A stretch of DNA of 64,000 nucleotides from Mycobacterium sp. AZCC_0083 (GTDB lineage Bacteria; Actinomycetota; Actinomycetes; Mycobacteriales; Mycobacteriaceae), in the NCBI RefSeq assembly GCF_014202335.1, contig NZ_JACHGP010000005.1:62001-126000 (forward strand). The letters are read 5' to 3'. The notes under the pieces are model-generated. The model saw only the letters and a program-made list of their open reading frames with translations. It ran no database searches and was not told where the DNA came from. This document shows, in pieces, positions 25,401 through 33,589 of this stretch. Both the position numbers and the translations under genes were made by a program. Each line of letters opens with the position of its first letter. The first letter of the stretch is position 1.

Positions 25401-26339
25401 CTCGCGTTCGCCGGACAGGAACACCAGCACGTCACCGGGTGGTTCGCCTTCGAGCTCGCCGACGGCGTCGACGATGGCCTCGGTCTGGTCGCGCATCGTG
25501 GTGCGGATCTCCGCGCGAACCACCTCGTGGTCGGGGTCGTCCGGGTCGTCATCATTCGATGACGGCACTGGGACCTCCAGTGGCCGGTACCGGATCTCGA
25601 CGGGATACGTGCGCCCCGATACCTCGACGATCGGCGCACCCGAGAAGTGCGCCGCAAAACGACCCGGCTCGATCGTCGCCGACGTGACGATCACCTTGAG
25701 GTCGGGCCGCCGCGGCAACAGCTCGCGCAGATAGCCGAGCAGGAAGTCGATGTTGAGGCTGCGTTCGTGGGCCTCGTCGAGGATCAGGGTGTCGTAGCGC
25801 AGCAGGCGACGGTCACGCTGCATCTCGGCGAGCAGGATGCCGTCGGTCATCAGCTTCACCAGCGTGCGGTCGCTGGCCTGATCGGTGAACCGGACCGTGT
25901 AGCCGATCGCGCCGCCGAGCTCGACGCCCAACTCGTCGGCGATGCGCTGCGCGACCGTACGCGCGGCGAGCCTGCGTGGCTGGGTGTGGCCGATGGTGCC
26001 GCGAATGCCGCGGCCGAGCTCCAGGCAGATCTTCGGCAGCTGGGTGGTCTTGCCCGATCCCGTCTCGCCGGCGACCACGACCACCTGGTTCTCGGCGATG
26101 GCCTTCGCGATCTCGTCGCGCCGCTCGCTGACCGGGAGGTCGGGGTAGGTGATCGTCGGGACGGCGGCGATGCGCGCCGCGACGAGGGCCTCGGCCGCGG
26201 CGAGCTGTTCGGCGATCTTTCCGACGGTTGCCGGGTCGCTCCCGCGGAGACCCTTCAGCCTGCGGCCGAGCCGGGAGGCGTCGCGGATCGTCAGCCCGTC
26301 GAGCCGCGCACGCAGCTCTGAGACGGACGGTTCGGACAC
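22440..26339 (-). CDS. hrpA: ATP-dependent RNA helicase HrpA
   Basis: 1299 residues, the normal HrpA length. Walker A is GETGSGKTT near residue 90, the DEAH box is LILDEAHERS near residue 186, motif III is VTSATIEPGRFA, and motif VI is SQASAAQRAGRSGR. HA2 and OB-fold domains follow, then the long DUF3418 C-terminal domain ending VSEQRIYRAIDAVGA. HrpA is a DEAH helicase linked to mRNA processing and rescue of stalled ribosomes. The GTG at 26339 is chosen because homology starts at SEPSVSELRARLDGL; the frame is open further upstream but codes nothing recognisable. Divergent from the lipoprotein gene. Confidence 0.95.
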   Translation of the reverse strand: MSEPSVSELRARLDGLTIRDASRLGRRLKGLRGSDPATVGKIAEQLAAAEALVAARIAAVPTITYPDLPVSERRDEIAKAIAENQVVVVAGETGSGKTTQLPKICLELGRGIRGTIGHTQPRRLAARTVAQRIADELGVELGGAIGYTVRFTDQASDRTLVKLMTDGILLAEMQRDRRLLRYDTLILDEAHERSLNIDFLLGYLRELLPRRPDLKVIVTSATIEPGRFAAHFSGAPIVEVSGRTYPVEIRYRPLEVPVPSSNDDDPDDPDHEVVRAEIRTTMRDQTEAIVDAVGELEGEPPGDVLVFLSGEREIRDTAEALRATLKHTEVLPLYARLPTAEQQKVFAPHSGRRVVLATNVAETSLTVPGVRYVVDPGTARISRYSRRTKVQRLPIEPISQASAAQRAGRSGRVAPGVCIRLYSEEDFESRPRYTDPEILRTNLAAVILQMAALGLGDMEDFPFLDPPDKRSVRDGVQLLQELGGFDEHGAITALGRRLAQLPLDPRIGRMILQADAENCVREVLVLAAALSIPDPRERPADREEAARQKHARFADEHSDFVSFLNLWNYLGEQRKERSGSSFRRMCREEFLHYLRIREWQDLVGQLRSIARDMGIREQDEPADAARVHAALTAGLLSHIGVREGETRDYQGARNSKFVLAPGSVLTKRPPRWIVVADLVETSRLYGRIAARIEPEAVERVAAHLVQRTYSEPHWDAKRGSATAFERVTLYGLPLVPRRRVGYSQIDPVLARELFIRGALVEGDWQTRHHFFRDNASLLEELAEIEERARRRDLLVGDDEIYALYDARVPADVVSARHFDAWWKKQRHRTPDLLTFTRNDLLRNDDDADRPDTWQAGDLSLPITYRFEPGAEDDGITVHVPVEVLPRLGGDELAWHVPALREELITELIRSLPKDLRRNFVPAPDTARALLATLDPDGAPLLQALQGELRRRTGVLVPIDAFDIEKIPAHLRVTFAVESGGAEVARGKDLDALQERLAAPVRKAVAGAVASGLERTGLRTWPDDLAELQRIVERTAGSHTVRGFPALVEAGSGVDVRVFATQVEQGSAMGPGTRRLLRLAVTSPVKAVERALNPRTRLLLGANPDGSLTALLEDCADAAVDLLVPAPAWTRDAFVALRDRVAATLVPTALDVVGRVEKVLAAWNDVQLALPDKALPAQADAVADVRAQLARLLPPAFVTATGVARLADLTRYLTAISRRLDRLPHAVNADRDLMLRVHAVQDAYDDLVKALSPGRAAADDVRDIARMIEELRVSLWAQQLGTARSVSEQRIYRAIDAVGA

Positions 26340-26393
26340 TCGGGCAAGGATAGTTGACCACCCAGTTCGTACCTTGCCGCATCTTCGGCTTAC

Positions 26394-27557
26394 ATGGAGA
26401 CGGTGAGTCGGCGAATCCTGAGTGCGTATTTCCGGTTGATCCTGCTGCTGGCGTTGTGCACGAGCCTGGTCGCCGGCTGCACGACCCCGCCCGGCGGAAC
26501 ACCGACGGCAACGCCGCCGGGATTGCCGACGTTTCCGACCGCGCCGACGACGACCACCAAGCCCGCCATACCAGCGGGCCCCCTGGTGGCCTACCGCGCG
26601 TCGACCGAGATCGGACTGGCCGACGGCACGAAGATCGTGGCGACGGCGCCCGGGACTTTCACACCGTCCAGCGAACCCTTCGTCACCGAGGACGGCCGCT
26701 TCGTCTTCGCGCGATCCTCGGACGGAAAGCTGGTCACGCTCGACGCGCGCTCCGGGGAGACCCGGGTCTCCCCGCTGCCGCAGGCCTCCCGCCTCGGCAC
26801 CGCGGGCGCCAGCATGATCGTGTGGTGGGAGCAGCCGAACAGGCTGATGCAGCTCGATCTGGCCGCCGAGGCCGTCGCGCCAACACTGCGCCAAACAGTG
26901 GACCTGCCGCCTGTCTACGACGCGGCGGCGACCGCTCCCGCGTTGCTCACCGCAAGGGGCGGCACGGCCATCATCTCTCGGGTCGAGTCCGCGCCGTCAC
27001 CGACCGGAGGTCCCGACACGCTGTACGCCGTGCGCGGCGGTGGCGCGCCGGCGTCTCTCGGCCGCGCGGATGCGAACACGCCGGTGGCGATCGCCGAACT
27101 CAGCCCCGACGGTGCGAGCCTCGCCTACGCGCTGTACCGCCGTTCGAGCGACACCTGCGGTACGGCTGCTGTGGTGGTCTCCAACGCCGACGGGTCGCAA
27201 CAGTCGTACGACGTCGCCGCACCGGGGCCGGCGACCGGCTCCGAGGTTCTGCATCTGTGGTGGCAGGAGTCCCACCCCATGGCGCTCAGCTTGGCGACGT
27301 GGCAATGCGATCCGGCCAGCTCGTACTCGCCGCGGGTGTGGGAACTCGGCTCCGACCGTCTCGTCCAGATGACGCCGCCGACGGTGGCGTTGGAGGCGGT
27401 CGAGGTGACCCCAGGTCAGCGGGCACTGATCATTCCCCAGGGCGGCCCTACACCCGAGCAGTCGGGCACGCTGGTCGTCGAGGACAGCGGACGCAGGTTC
27501 CCGGTCAAGCCGGACGTGAACGCGCTCGAGGTGATCCCAGCGCAGGCACCGTCATGA
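26394..27557 (+). CDS. Secreted lipoprotein with beta-propeller-like repeats
   Basis: 387 residues. A type II signal peptide, LILLLALCTSLVAGC, places the lipobox Cys near residue 32, followed by a Thr/Pro-rich linker. The rest has short repeated strands ending in Asp/Ser turns (RFVFARSSDGKLVTLDARSG; AIAELSPDGASLAYALYRRS), as in TolB-like or WD-type propellers. It should sit on the outer face of the membrane. Function is unknown. ATG 26394 is used; an in-frame GTG at 26403 is an alternative. It is divergent from hrpA across 54 bp. Confidence 0.7.
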   Translation: METVSRRILSAYFRLILLLALCTSLVAGCTTPPGGTPTATPPGLPTFPTAPTTTTKPAIPAGPLVAYRASTEIGLADGTKIVATAPGTFTPSSEPFVTEDGRFVFARSSDGKLVTLDARSGETRVSPLPQASRLGTAGASMIVWWEQPNRLMQLDLAAEAVAPTLRQTVDLPPVYDAAATAPALLTARGGTAIISRVESAPSPTGGPDTLYAVRGGGAPASLGRADANTPVAIAELSPDGASLAYALYRRSSDTCGTAAVVVSNADGSQQSYDVAAPGPATGSEVLHLWWQESHPMALSLATWQCDPASSYSPRVWELGSDRLVQMTPPTVALEAVEVTPGQRALIIPQGGPTPEQSGTLVVEDSGRRFPVKPDVNALEVIPAQAPS

Positions 27558-27560
27558 CTC

Positions 27561-28067
27561 TCAGCCGGTAATCACGTTCAGGACGAACGTCGAGTCGGTC
27601 GGAGCGTCGGGCGATATTTGAATCGTGCCGCCCCCGCGTGCGTTGGCGTAGATGCCGGTGCCGCCCACGATCGCGACTGCGCCGGGTTGACCCGGTTCGG
27701 CAGGGCCACCGCTGTCCAGACCCTGGACGGCGAGTTGCCCGCCTTCGAGGACGAAGGTGCCCTGGCAGAAGGCATCTCCGCTCGACGCGTCACCGCTGAG
27801 TGTCGTGCACTGACCTGCGACGTGGCCGATGTTCGTCCCTCCTGCGCGATCGAAGACGTCACCGGCGAAGAGGAACTCGTCTCCTGGACCCTGTCCTGGC
27901 TCTCCGAGATCGATCTGCGTCGATTGGGTGTCGTGCTCGAACAAGGTGAGTGTGGTGTCGGCTGCGGCACTTTGCCCGAACACACCCCCCATCGGAAGCG
28001 TTAGGGCTGCGCACACGGCGAACAGGCCAACACCCCCTCGCCGCGCGCATCGATCAATGGTTGCCAC
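27561..28067 (-). CDS. Secreted AOC/dirigent-like beta-barrel protein
   Basis: 168 residues from GTG 28067. A signal peptide (GVGLFAVCAALTLPMGGVF) ends near SAAA. The mature part has FEHDTQSTQIDLGEPGQGPGD, GHVAGQCTTL, FCQGTFVLEGGQLAVQGL and IVGGTGIYANARGGGTIQI. This strand order is that of the allene oxide cyclase/dirigent-like barrel domain known in actinobacteria (AOC-like). In plants the fold acts on oxylipins or phenoxy radicals; the bacterial role is not established. One G-rich repeat copy lies just upstream of the start. Confidence 0.72.
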   Translation of the reverse strand: MATIDRCARRGGVGLFAVCAALTLPMGGVFGQSAAADTTLTLFEHDTQSTQIDLGEPGQGPGDEFLFAGDVFDRAGGTNIGHVAGQCTTLSGDASSGDAFCQGTFVLEGGQLAVQGLDSGGPAEPGQPGAVAIVGGTGIYANARGGGTIQISPDAPTDSTFVLNVITG

Positions 28068-28080
28068 CCGTCCCCCCTCG

Positions 28081-28098
28081 CCCGTCGCTTCGCTCGCC
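28081..28098 (-). repeat. G-rich dispersed repeat, copy 3 (inverted on the + strand)
   Basis: CCCGTCGCTTCGCTCGCC, the reverse complement of the repeat core with the GCGAAGCGA variant. Read on the minus strand it lies 13 bp upstream of the GTG start of the AOC-like gene, in its leader. Confidence 0.6.
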
Positions 28099-28283
28099 AC
28101 GGGGCCCCCACCCCAGGAATACGCAGACTGTACGCGCGCCACCCCCGTCGCGCTGTCAGTCCGCTGTGATGGTGGTGAGGCAGAACGGATGACTCGTGCT
28201 CGAAGTGTCCTAACGGGCGGTTCCCGTTCGTCCATGTGTTGAGATTCGGGAAATGCTCGAATCACGTGGAGAGGGAAAACGTC

Positions 28284-28634
28284 ATGCCGCAATACGTCGC
28301 TCTCACCTACACCAAGGACGTCGACTGGACAGCGCCCGAGAACGCCAAGGAGATGGCCGAGTACGAGAAGTTCGGTGAGACCCACGGCGCCGTGATCCGC
28401 GGCGGTGCCGCGCTCTACCAGACGAGCACCGCGACCACCGTGCGCGTCAAGGGCGCCCGCGGCGGCGAGGTGCTCCTCAGCGACGGTCCGTACGCAGAGA
28501 CCAAGGAGGCCCTGACGGGCTTCTACCTCATCGAGGCCGGCGATCTGGACGAGGCCCTGCGCATCGCGGCCGACCTCCCTGCGGCGTGGGACGGTGCCGT
28601 CGAGGTGCGTCCCACCATCGATTTTGGCGGCTGA
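28284..28634 (+). CDS. YCII-related (DGPF-domain) protein
   Basis: 116 residues from ATG 28284, preceded by GAGAGGG. The DGPF signature is LLSDGPYAETKEALTGFYLIEAG, with conserved acidic and Tyr residues. The ferredoxin-like fold of this family is usually encoded immediately before an ECF sigma factor with a long C-terminal domain, as here. The gene overlaps the sigma gene by 11 bp. Its biochemical role is not known; it may sense a metabolite for the sigma factor. Confidence 0.88.
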   Translation: MPQYVALTYTKDVDWTAPENAKEMAEYEKFGETHGAVIRGGAALYQTSTATTVRVKGARGGEVLLSDGPYAETKEALTGFYLIEAGDLDEALRIAADLPAAWDGAVEVRPTIDFGG

Positions 28635-29880
28635 CCGGCTTGCCGAGACCGTTCGGACGGAGGGCGCGCGCATCCTGGCCACGCTCGTCCGGACGGTCGG
28701 CAGCCTGCCGATTGCCGAAGACGCGGTGCAGGAGGCGGCGCTGCGCGCGTTGCGGGACTGGCCGCGTACCGGCGTTCCCGACGAGCCGCGCGCCTGGTTG
28801 ACCGTGACCGCGCGCCGGGTGGCGATCGACATCATTCGACGCGAGGGCATGCGGGCCGGAAAGGAGCGGGCCAGCATGAACCTCGCAGTGCCCGACGCAG
28901 TACCCGACCTGCCGCCGGACAGTGTGGTGCACGACGACCGGCTACGGCTGATCTTCACCTGCTGCCACCCCGCGCTCGCGCTGGACGCCCAGGTGACGCT
29001 GGCGCTGCGAACCCTCTGCGGGCTCTCGCCTGCGCAGATCGCGGCGGTGATGCTGACGAGCGAGTCGGCGGTAGCCAAACGGCTGACCAGGACGCGAGCC
29101 AAGATCGCCCGCGCAGGCATCCCGTACCGCGTCCCCGACGACGACGAGCTACCGGCCCGGCTGGCGTCGGTGTGCGCGGTTCTACACGCGTCGTACACGA
29201 TCGCCCACAGCGCCGTCGGCGGCGAACGGCTGACCGACGTCGATGGCCGTCGGGAGGCGTTGCGACTCGCACGTCTGGTCCACGAACTGCTGCCCAACGA
29301 GCCCTCGCCGATGGCTGTGCTGGCCCTGTTGCTACTGACCGAATCGCGGTCCGCGGCACGGGTCGACGACGCCGGCGATCCGGTTCTGCTCGCCGACCAG
29401 GACCGGACGTCGTGGGATACCACCGCGATCGACGAAGCGCTGACCCTCCTGGACACCTCACTGCGTCGAACCGGTGCGGTCGCCGATCCCCACCAGTTGC
29501 AGGCCGCAATCGCCGCCGAACATGCCCGCGCAACCTGCTATCAGGCGACCGACTGGCAGGAGATCATCCGGCTGTACGACCTCCTGCTCACGGTCCAGCC
29601 AAGCGCTCCCGCCGCGCTGGCGCGGGCTGTGGCCATCGCCGAATCCGACGGCGCGGCAGCGGGACTGGACGCGCTCGCCGACCTGGACTTCGACCGCGAC
29701 AAAAACCACGACCAACGATGGCACGCGGTCCGCGGTGAACTGCTCGCCCGCGAGGGCAGATACGCCGAAGCGGTCGCCGCGACACGCGAATCGATCACCG
29801 ACGAGGTGTCGGCGCCGGAACGGCGCCACCGTGCACGCCGCATCGCGGCATGGTCGGCAGCGGACCAGCCCGAGCACTAG
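28624..29880 (+). CDS. ECF RNA polymerase sigma factor with C-terminal SnoaL-less helical extension (DUF6596 type)
   Basis: 418 residues from TTG 28624 (a GTG at 28594 is also in frame). Region 2 reads ARILATLVRTVGSLPIAEDAVQEA with RAWLTVTARRVAIDIIRRE. Region 4 is HPALALDAQVTLALRTLCGLSPAQIAAVML with SAVAKRLTRTRAKI. Beyond residue 190 lies an all-helical extension of about 230 residues, typical of ECF groups paired with YCII genes and lacking an anti-sigma gene. The extension probably regulates the sigma factor in cis. Confidence 0.88.
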   Translation: MAADRLAETVRTEGARILATLVRTVGSLPIAEDAVQEAALRALRDWPRTGVPDEPRAWLTVTARRVAIDIIRREGMRAGKERASMNLAVPDAVPDLPPDSVVHDDRLRLIFTCCHPALALDAQVTLALRTLCGLSPAQIAAVMLTSESAVAKRLTRTRAKIARAGIPYRVPDDDELPARLASVCAVLHASYTIAHSAVGGERLTDVDGRREALRLARLVHELLPNEPSPMAVLALLLLTESRSAARVDDAGDPVLLADQDRTSWDTTAIDEALTLLDTSLRRTGAVADPHQLQAAIAAEHARATCYQATDWQEIIRLYDLLLTVQPSAPAALARAVAIAESDGAAAGLDALADLDFDRDKNHDQRWHAVRGELLAREGRYAEAVAATRESITDEVSAPERRHRARRIAAWSAADQPEH

Positions 29881-29901
29881 CCTTGCGCGGGCACTTCGAC
29901 C

Positions 29902-31191
29902 TCATATCGCTTTTGCTGCGGTGCGCAACTCGACATAGGCGGTCTCGATCGCGTCGGCGAGCCCCGCGACGTCCGGCAGCGCCCCCGGATCGGTGCACAG
30001 CCCGATGCCGAGATCTCCTGCACACGAGATCGCCGAGATGCGCAACGCGTGATGGGCGGCAGGCTCCGACGATGAGAAGAGATGCTGCACCCCGCGACCG
30101 GCGACGCCGACGGGGACGCGCGGGCCAGGCACGTTCGATATCGACACGCTGAACTCCCTGGCGCTCTTGGAGATTCGCTGAGCGGCGCTGCCGAGGTGCT
30201 TCACGCGGCCGAGGGCGTGGAAGAGGTCGTACATCTCCTCGGCGTCGTCGAGGCGTTTGCGCTCGCCGGTCTCGGCCCGGATCCGGTCCAGCCGGACGAG
30301 GGGATCCGTCTCCGCGAGCGGCAGGTCGACGTTCATGAACGAGTCCCGGTTTCCGAGGTCGGTCGCATCCTCGTCGCGGTGGTACAGGCTGACCGGTATC
30401 TGGGCGTTCAGGTGGTGGACGAGCGTGCCCGCCTCCCCGAGCCAGGTCCGCAGACCTCCCGTGATGACCGCGAGGAGGACGTCGTTGACCGTGGCGCGGA
30501 CAGGCCGTGACGCGCCGATCGCCTTCACCTCCGACAAGGGCGCGACGGTGAAGGCCAACTCGCGGGCGATGGTGATCGGGCGGTCGAAGGGCGAACGTTC
30601 GTTGGGGTGCCCGAGTTCACGGATGACGGCGCCCGGCAAGCGCCGCGCCTCAGTGAGGCCGCTGGGTTCGTCGGAATGCACACCGGGGCGTGCCCCTGCC
30701 GCTGCCGGGGCGTCGGGGTGGGCATCCCAGAGCACGGCGTCGAGGAAGCGGACACCGGCGATGCCGTCGCACATCGCGTGGTGGATGCGAACGGCGATGG
30801 CTTCGCGACCGTCCTCGAGTGGCCCGATCACGTCGAACGTCCACAGCGGCTTGCTGCGATCGAGATGCTCGGACATCAACCCGCTGACGATCCGCCACAG
30901 GTCGGCCCGCGAGACGCAGGACGTGGTCTGACGCCGGACGTGTTCGCGGATGTCGAAGTCGGTTGCCTGCACCCAGCGCGGCTCGGGTCCCGAGGTGTCG
31001 ACGCGCTGGGTCGCCCTCGGCTGGCTCGGGAGCCGCTTCGCGACCGCGGCCCGCAGGGCGTCGAGGTCGAGCGGATCACCCGCCTCGAGCACGTTGAGCT
31101 TCAGCGTGTGGCCGGCGATCGCCGCCGATTCGACGCCGAGGATGCGGGCGTCGTCGGCCGAGAGCCGATCGGGATCGTCCAGCCGGGCCAC
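29902..31191 (-). CDS. Wax ester synthase/diacylglycerol acyltransferase (WS/DGAT)
   Basis: 429 residues from GTG 31191. The acyl-CoA-dependent condensation motif HHxxxDG is HHAMCDG near residue 137. The N-terminus RLSADDARILGVESAA and the C-terminal ISNVPGPRVPV block are both characteristic of bacterial WS/DGATs, which make triacylglycerol or wax esters. The first 30 codons overlap the 3' end of the membrane-protein gene upstream, an unusually long same-strand overlap. The N-terminus differs from the common RLSGLDASFL form, so substrate range may be atypical. Confidence 0.87.
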   Translation of the reverse strand: MARLDDPDRLSADDARILGVESAAIAGHTLKLNVLEAGDPLDLDALRAAVAKRLPSQPRATQRVDTSGPEPRWVQATDFDIREHVRRQTTSCVSRADLWRIVSGLMSEHLDRSKPLWTFDVIGPLEDGREAIAVRIHHAMCDGIAGVRFLDAVLWDAHPDAPAAAGARPGVHSDEPSGLTEARRLPGAVIRELGHPNERSPFDRPITIARELAFTVAPLSEVKAIGASRPVRATVNDVLLAVITGGLRTWLGEAGTLVHHLNAQIPVSLYHRDEDATDLGNRDSFMNVDLPLAETDPLVRLDRIRAETGERKRLDDAEEMYDLFHALGRVKHLGSAAQRISKSAREFSVSISNVPGPRVPVGVAGRGVQHLFSSSEPAAHHALRISAISCAGDLGIGLCTDPGALPDVAGLADAIETAYVELRTAAKAI

Positions 31192-31625
31192 GCGGTCAGT
31201 GTAGGTGTCTCGCCGTCCACCGAAGGTGGGGTTTCGACGGGTCGCATTCCGCGCGTGCGGTAGTAGAGGACGACGGCGGCAATCGTCACCTCGACCGCCG
31301 CAAGCACAGTGGCGATGTTCGTCACCGTCGACTCGTGGACCGGTGCGACCGCGGTCAGGCCCGCGCCGTGCTGATGCGCGGCCGACGCAGGCAGGTGGAT
31401 CGCGATCATCGCGAAGTTCATCAACGCCACCAGCAACCAGCACCGTACCGTGCCGTGCAGCCACAGATCACGTGCGCAGTAGAGGCACGCGACGAGCATC
31501 GCCACCATCAGGGCCATGGCCGCGGGGTTCGCCACGTGACCAAGTGAAATCCCATGCAGCACAGCCGAACAAGCCGCAAGCACCGCACATGCCCGTCGTC
31601 CGAGAACACTGGCGCGCGGGCTCAC
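31101..31625 (-). CDS. Four-TM membrane protein
   Basis: 174 residues from GTG 31625, overlapping the DUF899 stop by 4 bp. Hydrophobic segments include VLAACSAVLHGISLGHV, AMALMVAMLVACLYCARDL, WLLVALMNFAMIAIHLPASA and IATVLAAVEVTIAAVVLYY, with several His residues at membrane borders. The last 40 residues (from about 135) are Pro/Ser/Arg-rich and lie inside the WS/DGAT coding region, so the C-terminus may be unstructured or result from loss of the original stop. Family not recognised. Confidence 0.6.
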   Translation of the reverse strand: MSPRASVLGRRACAVLAACSAVLHGISLGHVANPAAMALMVAMLVACLYCARDLWLHGTVRCWLLVALMNFAMIAIHLPASAAHQHGAGLTAVAPVHESTVTNIATVLAAVEVTIAAVVLYYRTRGMRPVETPPSVDGETPTLTAWPGWTIPIGSRPTTPASSASNRRRSPATR

Positions 31626-32320
31626 CTCGCATCACCGGACGTCACACCCGCGTATTCGTCGTGCCAGTTCCACCACTCATACGGCGCGGATTGCGGGCGG
31701 CCTTGCGGAGTGTCCTCCCAGGTCTCCTGACGCCCGAGAGCGGTGATGTCGAGGTAGCTCCAGGTGCCGCCCATCTTCTCGTCGCCTCGGTTGTTGAGAA
31801 GGTAGGTGCGGAAGACGCGGTCGCCAGCCTCGTCGCCCTCGCGGATGAGCACGTTGGTGCCATGCCATTCGTCCACGCCGAAGTCGGTGTCGAAATGGTC
31901 GGTGACGGTGTACCAGGGGATGTCCCAGCCCATCCGTGCCTTCAGGCGTCCGATGTCTGCCTGCGGAGCGCGCGAGACGAACACCAACGTGGTGTCGCGG
32001 GCATTCAGGTGCGCGACATGGGCCACCTGGTCGGCCATCAGCGAGCACCCGGGACAGGCGTGCTCGGGCCACCCGTGCACGCCTGGTTCGAAGAAGGCGC
32101 GGTACACGATCAACTGTCGGCGGCCGTGAAACAGGTCAAGCAGGCTCATCGTCCCGTCGGGCCCGTCGAATGCGTAGTCCTCCTCCACGGCGAGCCACGG
32201 CATGCGGCGACGCTCCGCGGCCAGTGCGTCTTGAGCGCGCGTGACCTCCTTCTCCTTGACGAGCAGCTCAAGGCGAGCCTTCTCCCACTCCTGCTCCGAC
32301 ACGATCTGGGGTGTGTCCAT
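31622..32320 (-). CDS. DUF899-family thioredoxin-like protein
   Basis: 232 residues. LLDLFHGRRQLIVYRAFFEP and EHACPGCSLMADQVAHVAHLN carry the CxxC of this thioredoxin-like family (C-P-G-C near residue 90). DTTLVFVSRAPQADI and GTWSYLDITALGRQETWEDTP complete the DUF899 signature. Members are cytoplasmic and of unproven redox function. The start is ATG 32320. The gene heads a small operon with the membrane protein and WS/DGAT. Confidence 0.85.
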   Translation of the reverse strand: MDTPQIVSEQEWEKARLELLVKEKEVTRAQDALAAERRRMPWLAVEEDYAFDGPDGTMSLLDLFHGRRQLIVYRAFFEPGVHGWPEHACPGCSLMADQVAHVAHLNARDTTLVFVSRAPQADIGRLKARMGWDIPWYTVTDHFDTDFGVDEWHGTNVLIREGDEAGDRVFRTYLLNNRGDEKMGGTWSYLDITALGRQETWEDTPQGRPQSAPYEWWNWHDEYAGVTSGDAR

Positions 32321-32374
32321 TGCGCTGCCTTCCGTTCGTCGGCTACACGTATAGACGCCGGCCGACCCCGGAAC

Positions 32375-33577
32375 TCATCGCTGGGCGAGTTGGCGTCCCG
32401 CAAGCGCGACGGTGAGGTCTTCCACCACGCGTGGGTCGGCGAGGTCGTCGCCGAACAGTTCGCGGAGTTGACCCATGCGGTAGCGCACGGTCTGCGGGTG
32501 CACGAAGAGCGCAGCGGCTACGTCGTCGCGGCGGCCGTGGTGCAGCAGCCACACACGCAACGTCTCCACCAGCTTGTCCCTGACCGCGGGGCGCACCGAT
32601 TCGAGCGGCGCGAGCACCCTGGCCCGAAGATCGGCCAGCGCATCGGCATCCGCATTGAGGATCAGTTCGGTCAGATGCCGCTCCGTGTCGATCGGATCGT
32701 CGTCGTCGCCGAACAAGCCGATCGCCCGCAGCGTCCGGTCGACGGAGAGGCCGGCCTGCGTCCACGGTCGTTCGGGCCCGATCACCGCACCGGCGATGTC
32801 GATCGAACGGAGCAGCGCCGTGCGCGCGCGGACACCGACGTCGGCGACCAGCAGCACGCTGACCGAACGTCCCATCGATGGCAGCGCGTCGTCGGGAACC
32901 TCGAGGCTGCGTGCGCCGACCGCCGAGATGAGGCGCCGTTCGTCACCCCGCGGCACTGCCACGGCCGTGAGAGTCCGCGGAGGCTGCCATTCGGCACGCT
33001 CGGCACTGACCAAGAGGTCTTCGGCACTCGCGGACGCAAGGAGTTGGCGCGCAAGGGTTTCCCTATGCCGTTGCCGCACGAGGCCGGTCTTGGCGAGTTG
33101 ATCGGCGTGGCCGGCCACGCTGGCGGCAGACAGTCGATCGATGTAGGCGAACACCCGCTCGGCGAACACCGCCAGCTGATCACCCGGCAACTGGTGCGTC
33201 ACCGCGACCGCGCTCCACTCCCGCCACGCCGTGCGGGCACCGCTTCGGAAGGCCGCCAACAGCACGTCCGTCGAGCGGCCCTGACGCGCCTCGCCCTCCC
33301 CCAGCGCATAGGCACCGTCGAGAGCCGGGCGGACGTTCGGTGACGTGTCGGGATCGTCACCCTCGGTGGTGAGCTGAAGGAAGGCGGCCAACGACTGCTG
33401 CACTGCCTGCTCGATGGTCGGGCCCATCCGCCCCGCGAACGCGTCGGCGTAGCTGGGCACGTCGTCGACGACCGCCGTCACGGTACGCTCGGCCACCGAC
33501 GGCAGCACCGACCACATGGCCGCAAGCACCGCGTCGGGCAGAGGTGCCCACACCGTTCGCCCGTCGTTTTCCGTCAT
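32375..33577 (-). CDS. PucR/CdaR-type transcriptional regulator, likely controller of the desaturase operon
   Basis: 400 residues from ATG 33577. Residues 1-160 form a helical RsbR/PucR-N-like domain, the middle has a degenerate GGDEF-like region, and the C-terminus is the PucR helix-turn-helix: RVWLLHHGRRDDVAAALFVHPQTVRYRMGQL followed by LTVALAG. It is divergent from the ferredoxin reductase/desaturase pair. A perfect 17-bp palindrome lies in the 95-bp gap, so control of those genes and of itself is likely. A fatty-acid effector is an inference from context. Confidence 0.87.
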   Translation of the reverse strand: MTENDGRTVWAPLPDAVLAAMWSVLPSVAERTVTAVVDDVPSYADAFAGRMGPTIEQAVQQSLAAFLQLTTEGDDPDTSPNVRPALDGAYALGEGEARQGRSTDVLLAAFRSGARTAWREWSAVAVTHQLPGDQLAVFAERVFAYIDRLSAASVAGHADQLAKTGLVRQRHRETLARQLLASASAEDLLVSAERAEWQPPRTLTAVAVPRGDERRLISAVGARSLEVPDDALPSMGRSVSVLLVADVGVRARTALLRSIDIAGAVIGPERPWTQAGLSVDRTLRAIGLFGDDDDPIDTERHLTELILNADADALADLRARVLAPLESVRPAVRDKLVETLRVWLLHHGRRDDVAAALFVHPQTVRYRMGQLRELFGDDLADPRVVEDLTVALAGRQLAQR

Positions 33578-33589
33578 GACATCCTCTTT

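Noticed and set aside
24033..25562. 509-codon open frame on the plus strand
   Set aside because: Antisense of hrpA helicase motifs; no independent coding signal.
26340..26894. Upstream extension of the hrpA frame by 185 codons
   Set aside because: The segment is antisense to the lipoprotein gene and has no similarity to helicases; GTG 26339 gives the family's normal length.
27561..29456. 631-codon open frame on the minus strand across the YCII and sigma-factor genes
   Set aside because: Only its last 168 codons (from GTG 28067) form a real gene; the rest is Ser/Arg/Ala-rich antisense shadow of well-recognised genes on the plus strand.
31205..33343. 712-codon open frame on the plus strand
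   Set aside because: It runs antisense to the DUF899 and PucR-type genes, has typical shadow composition (Arg, Gly, His, Ala), and no recognisable motifs.
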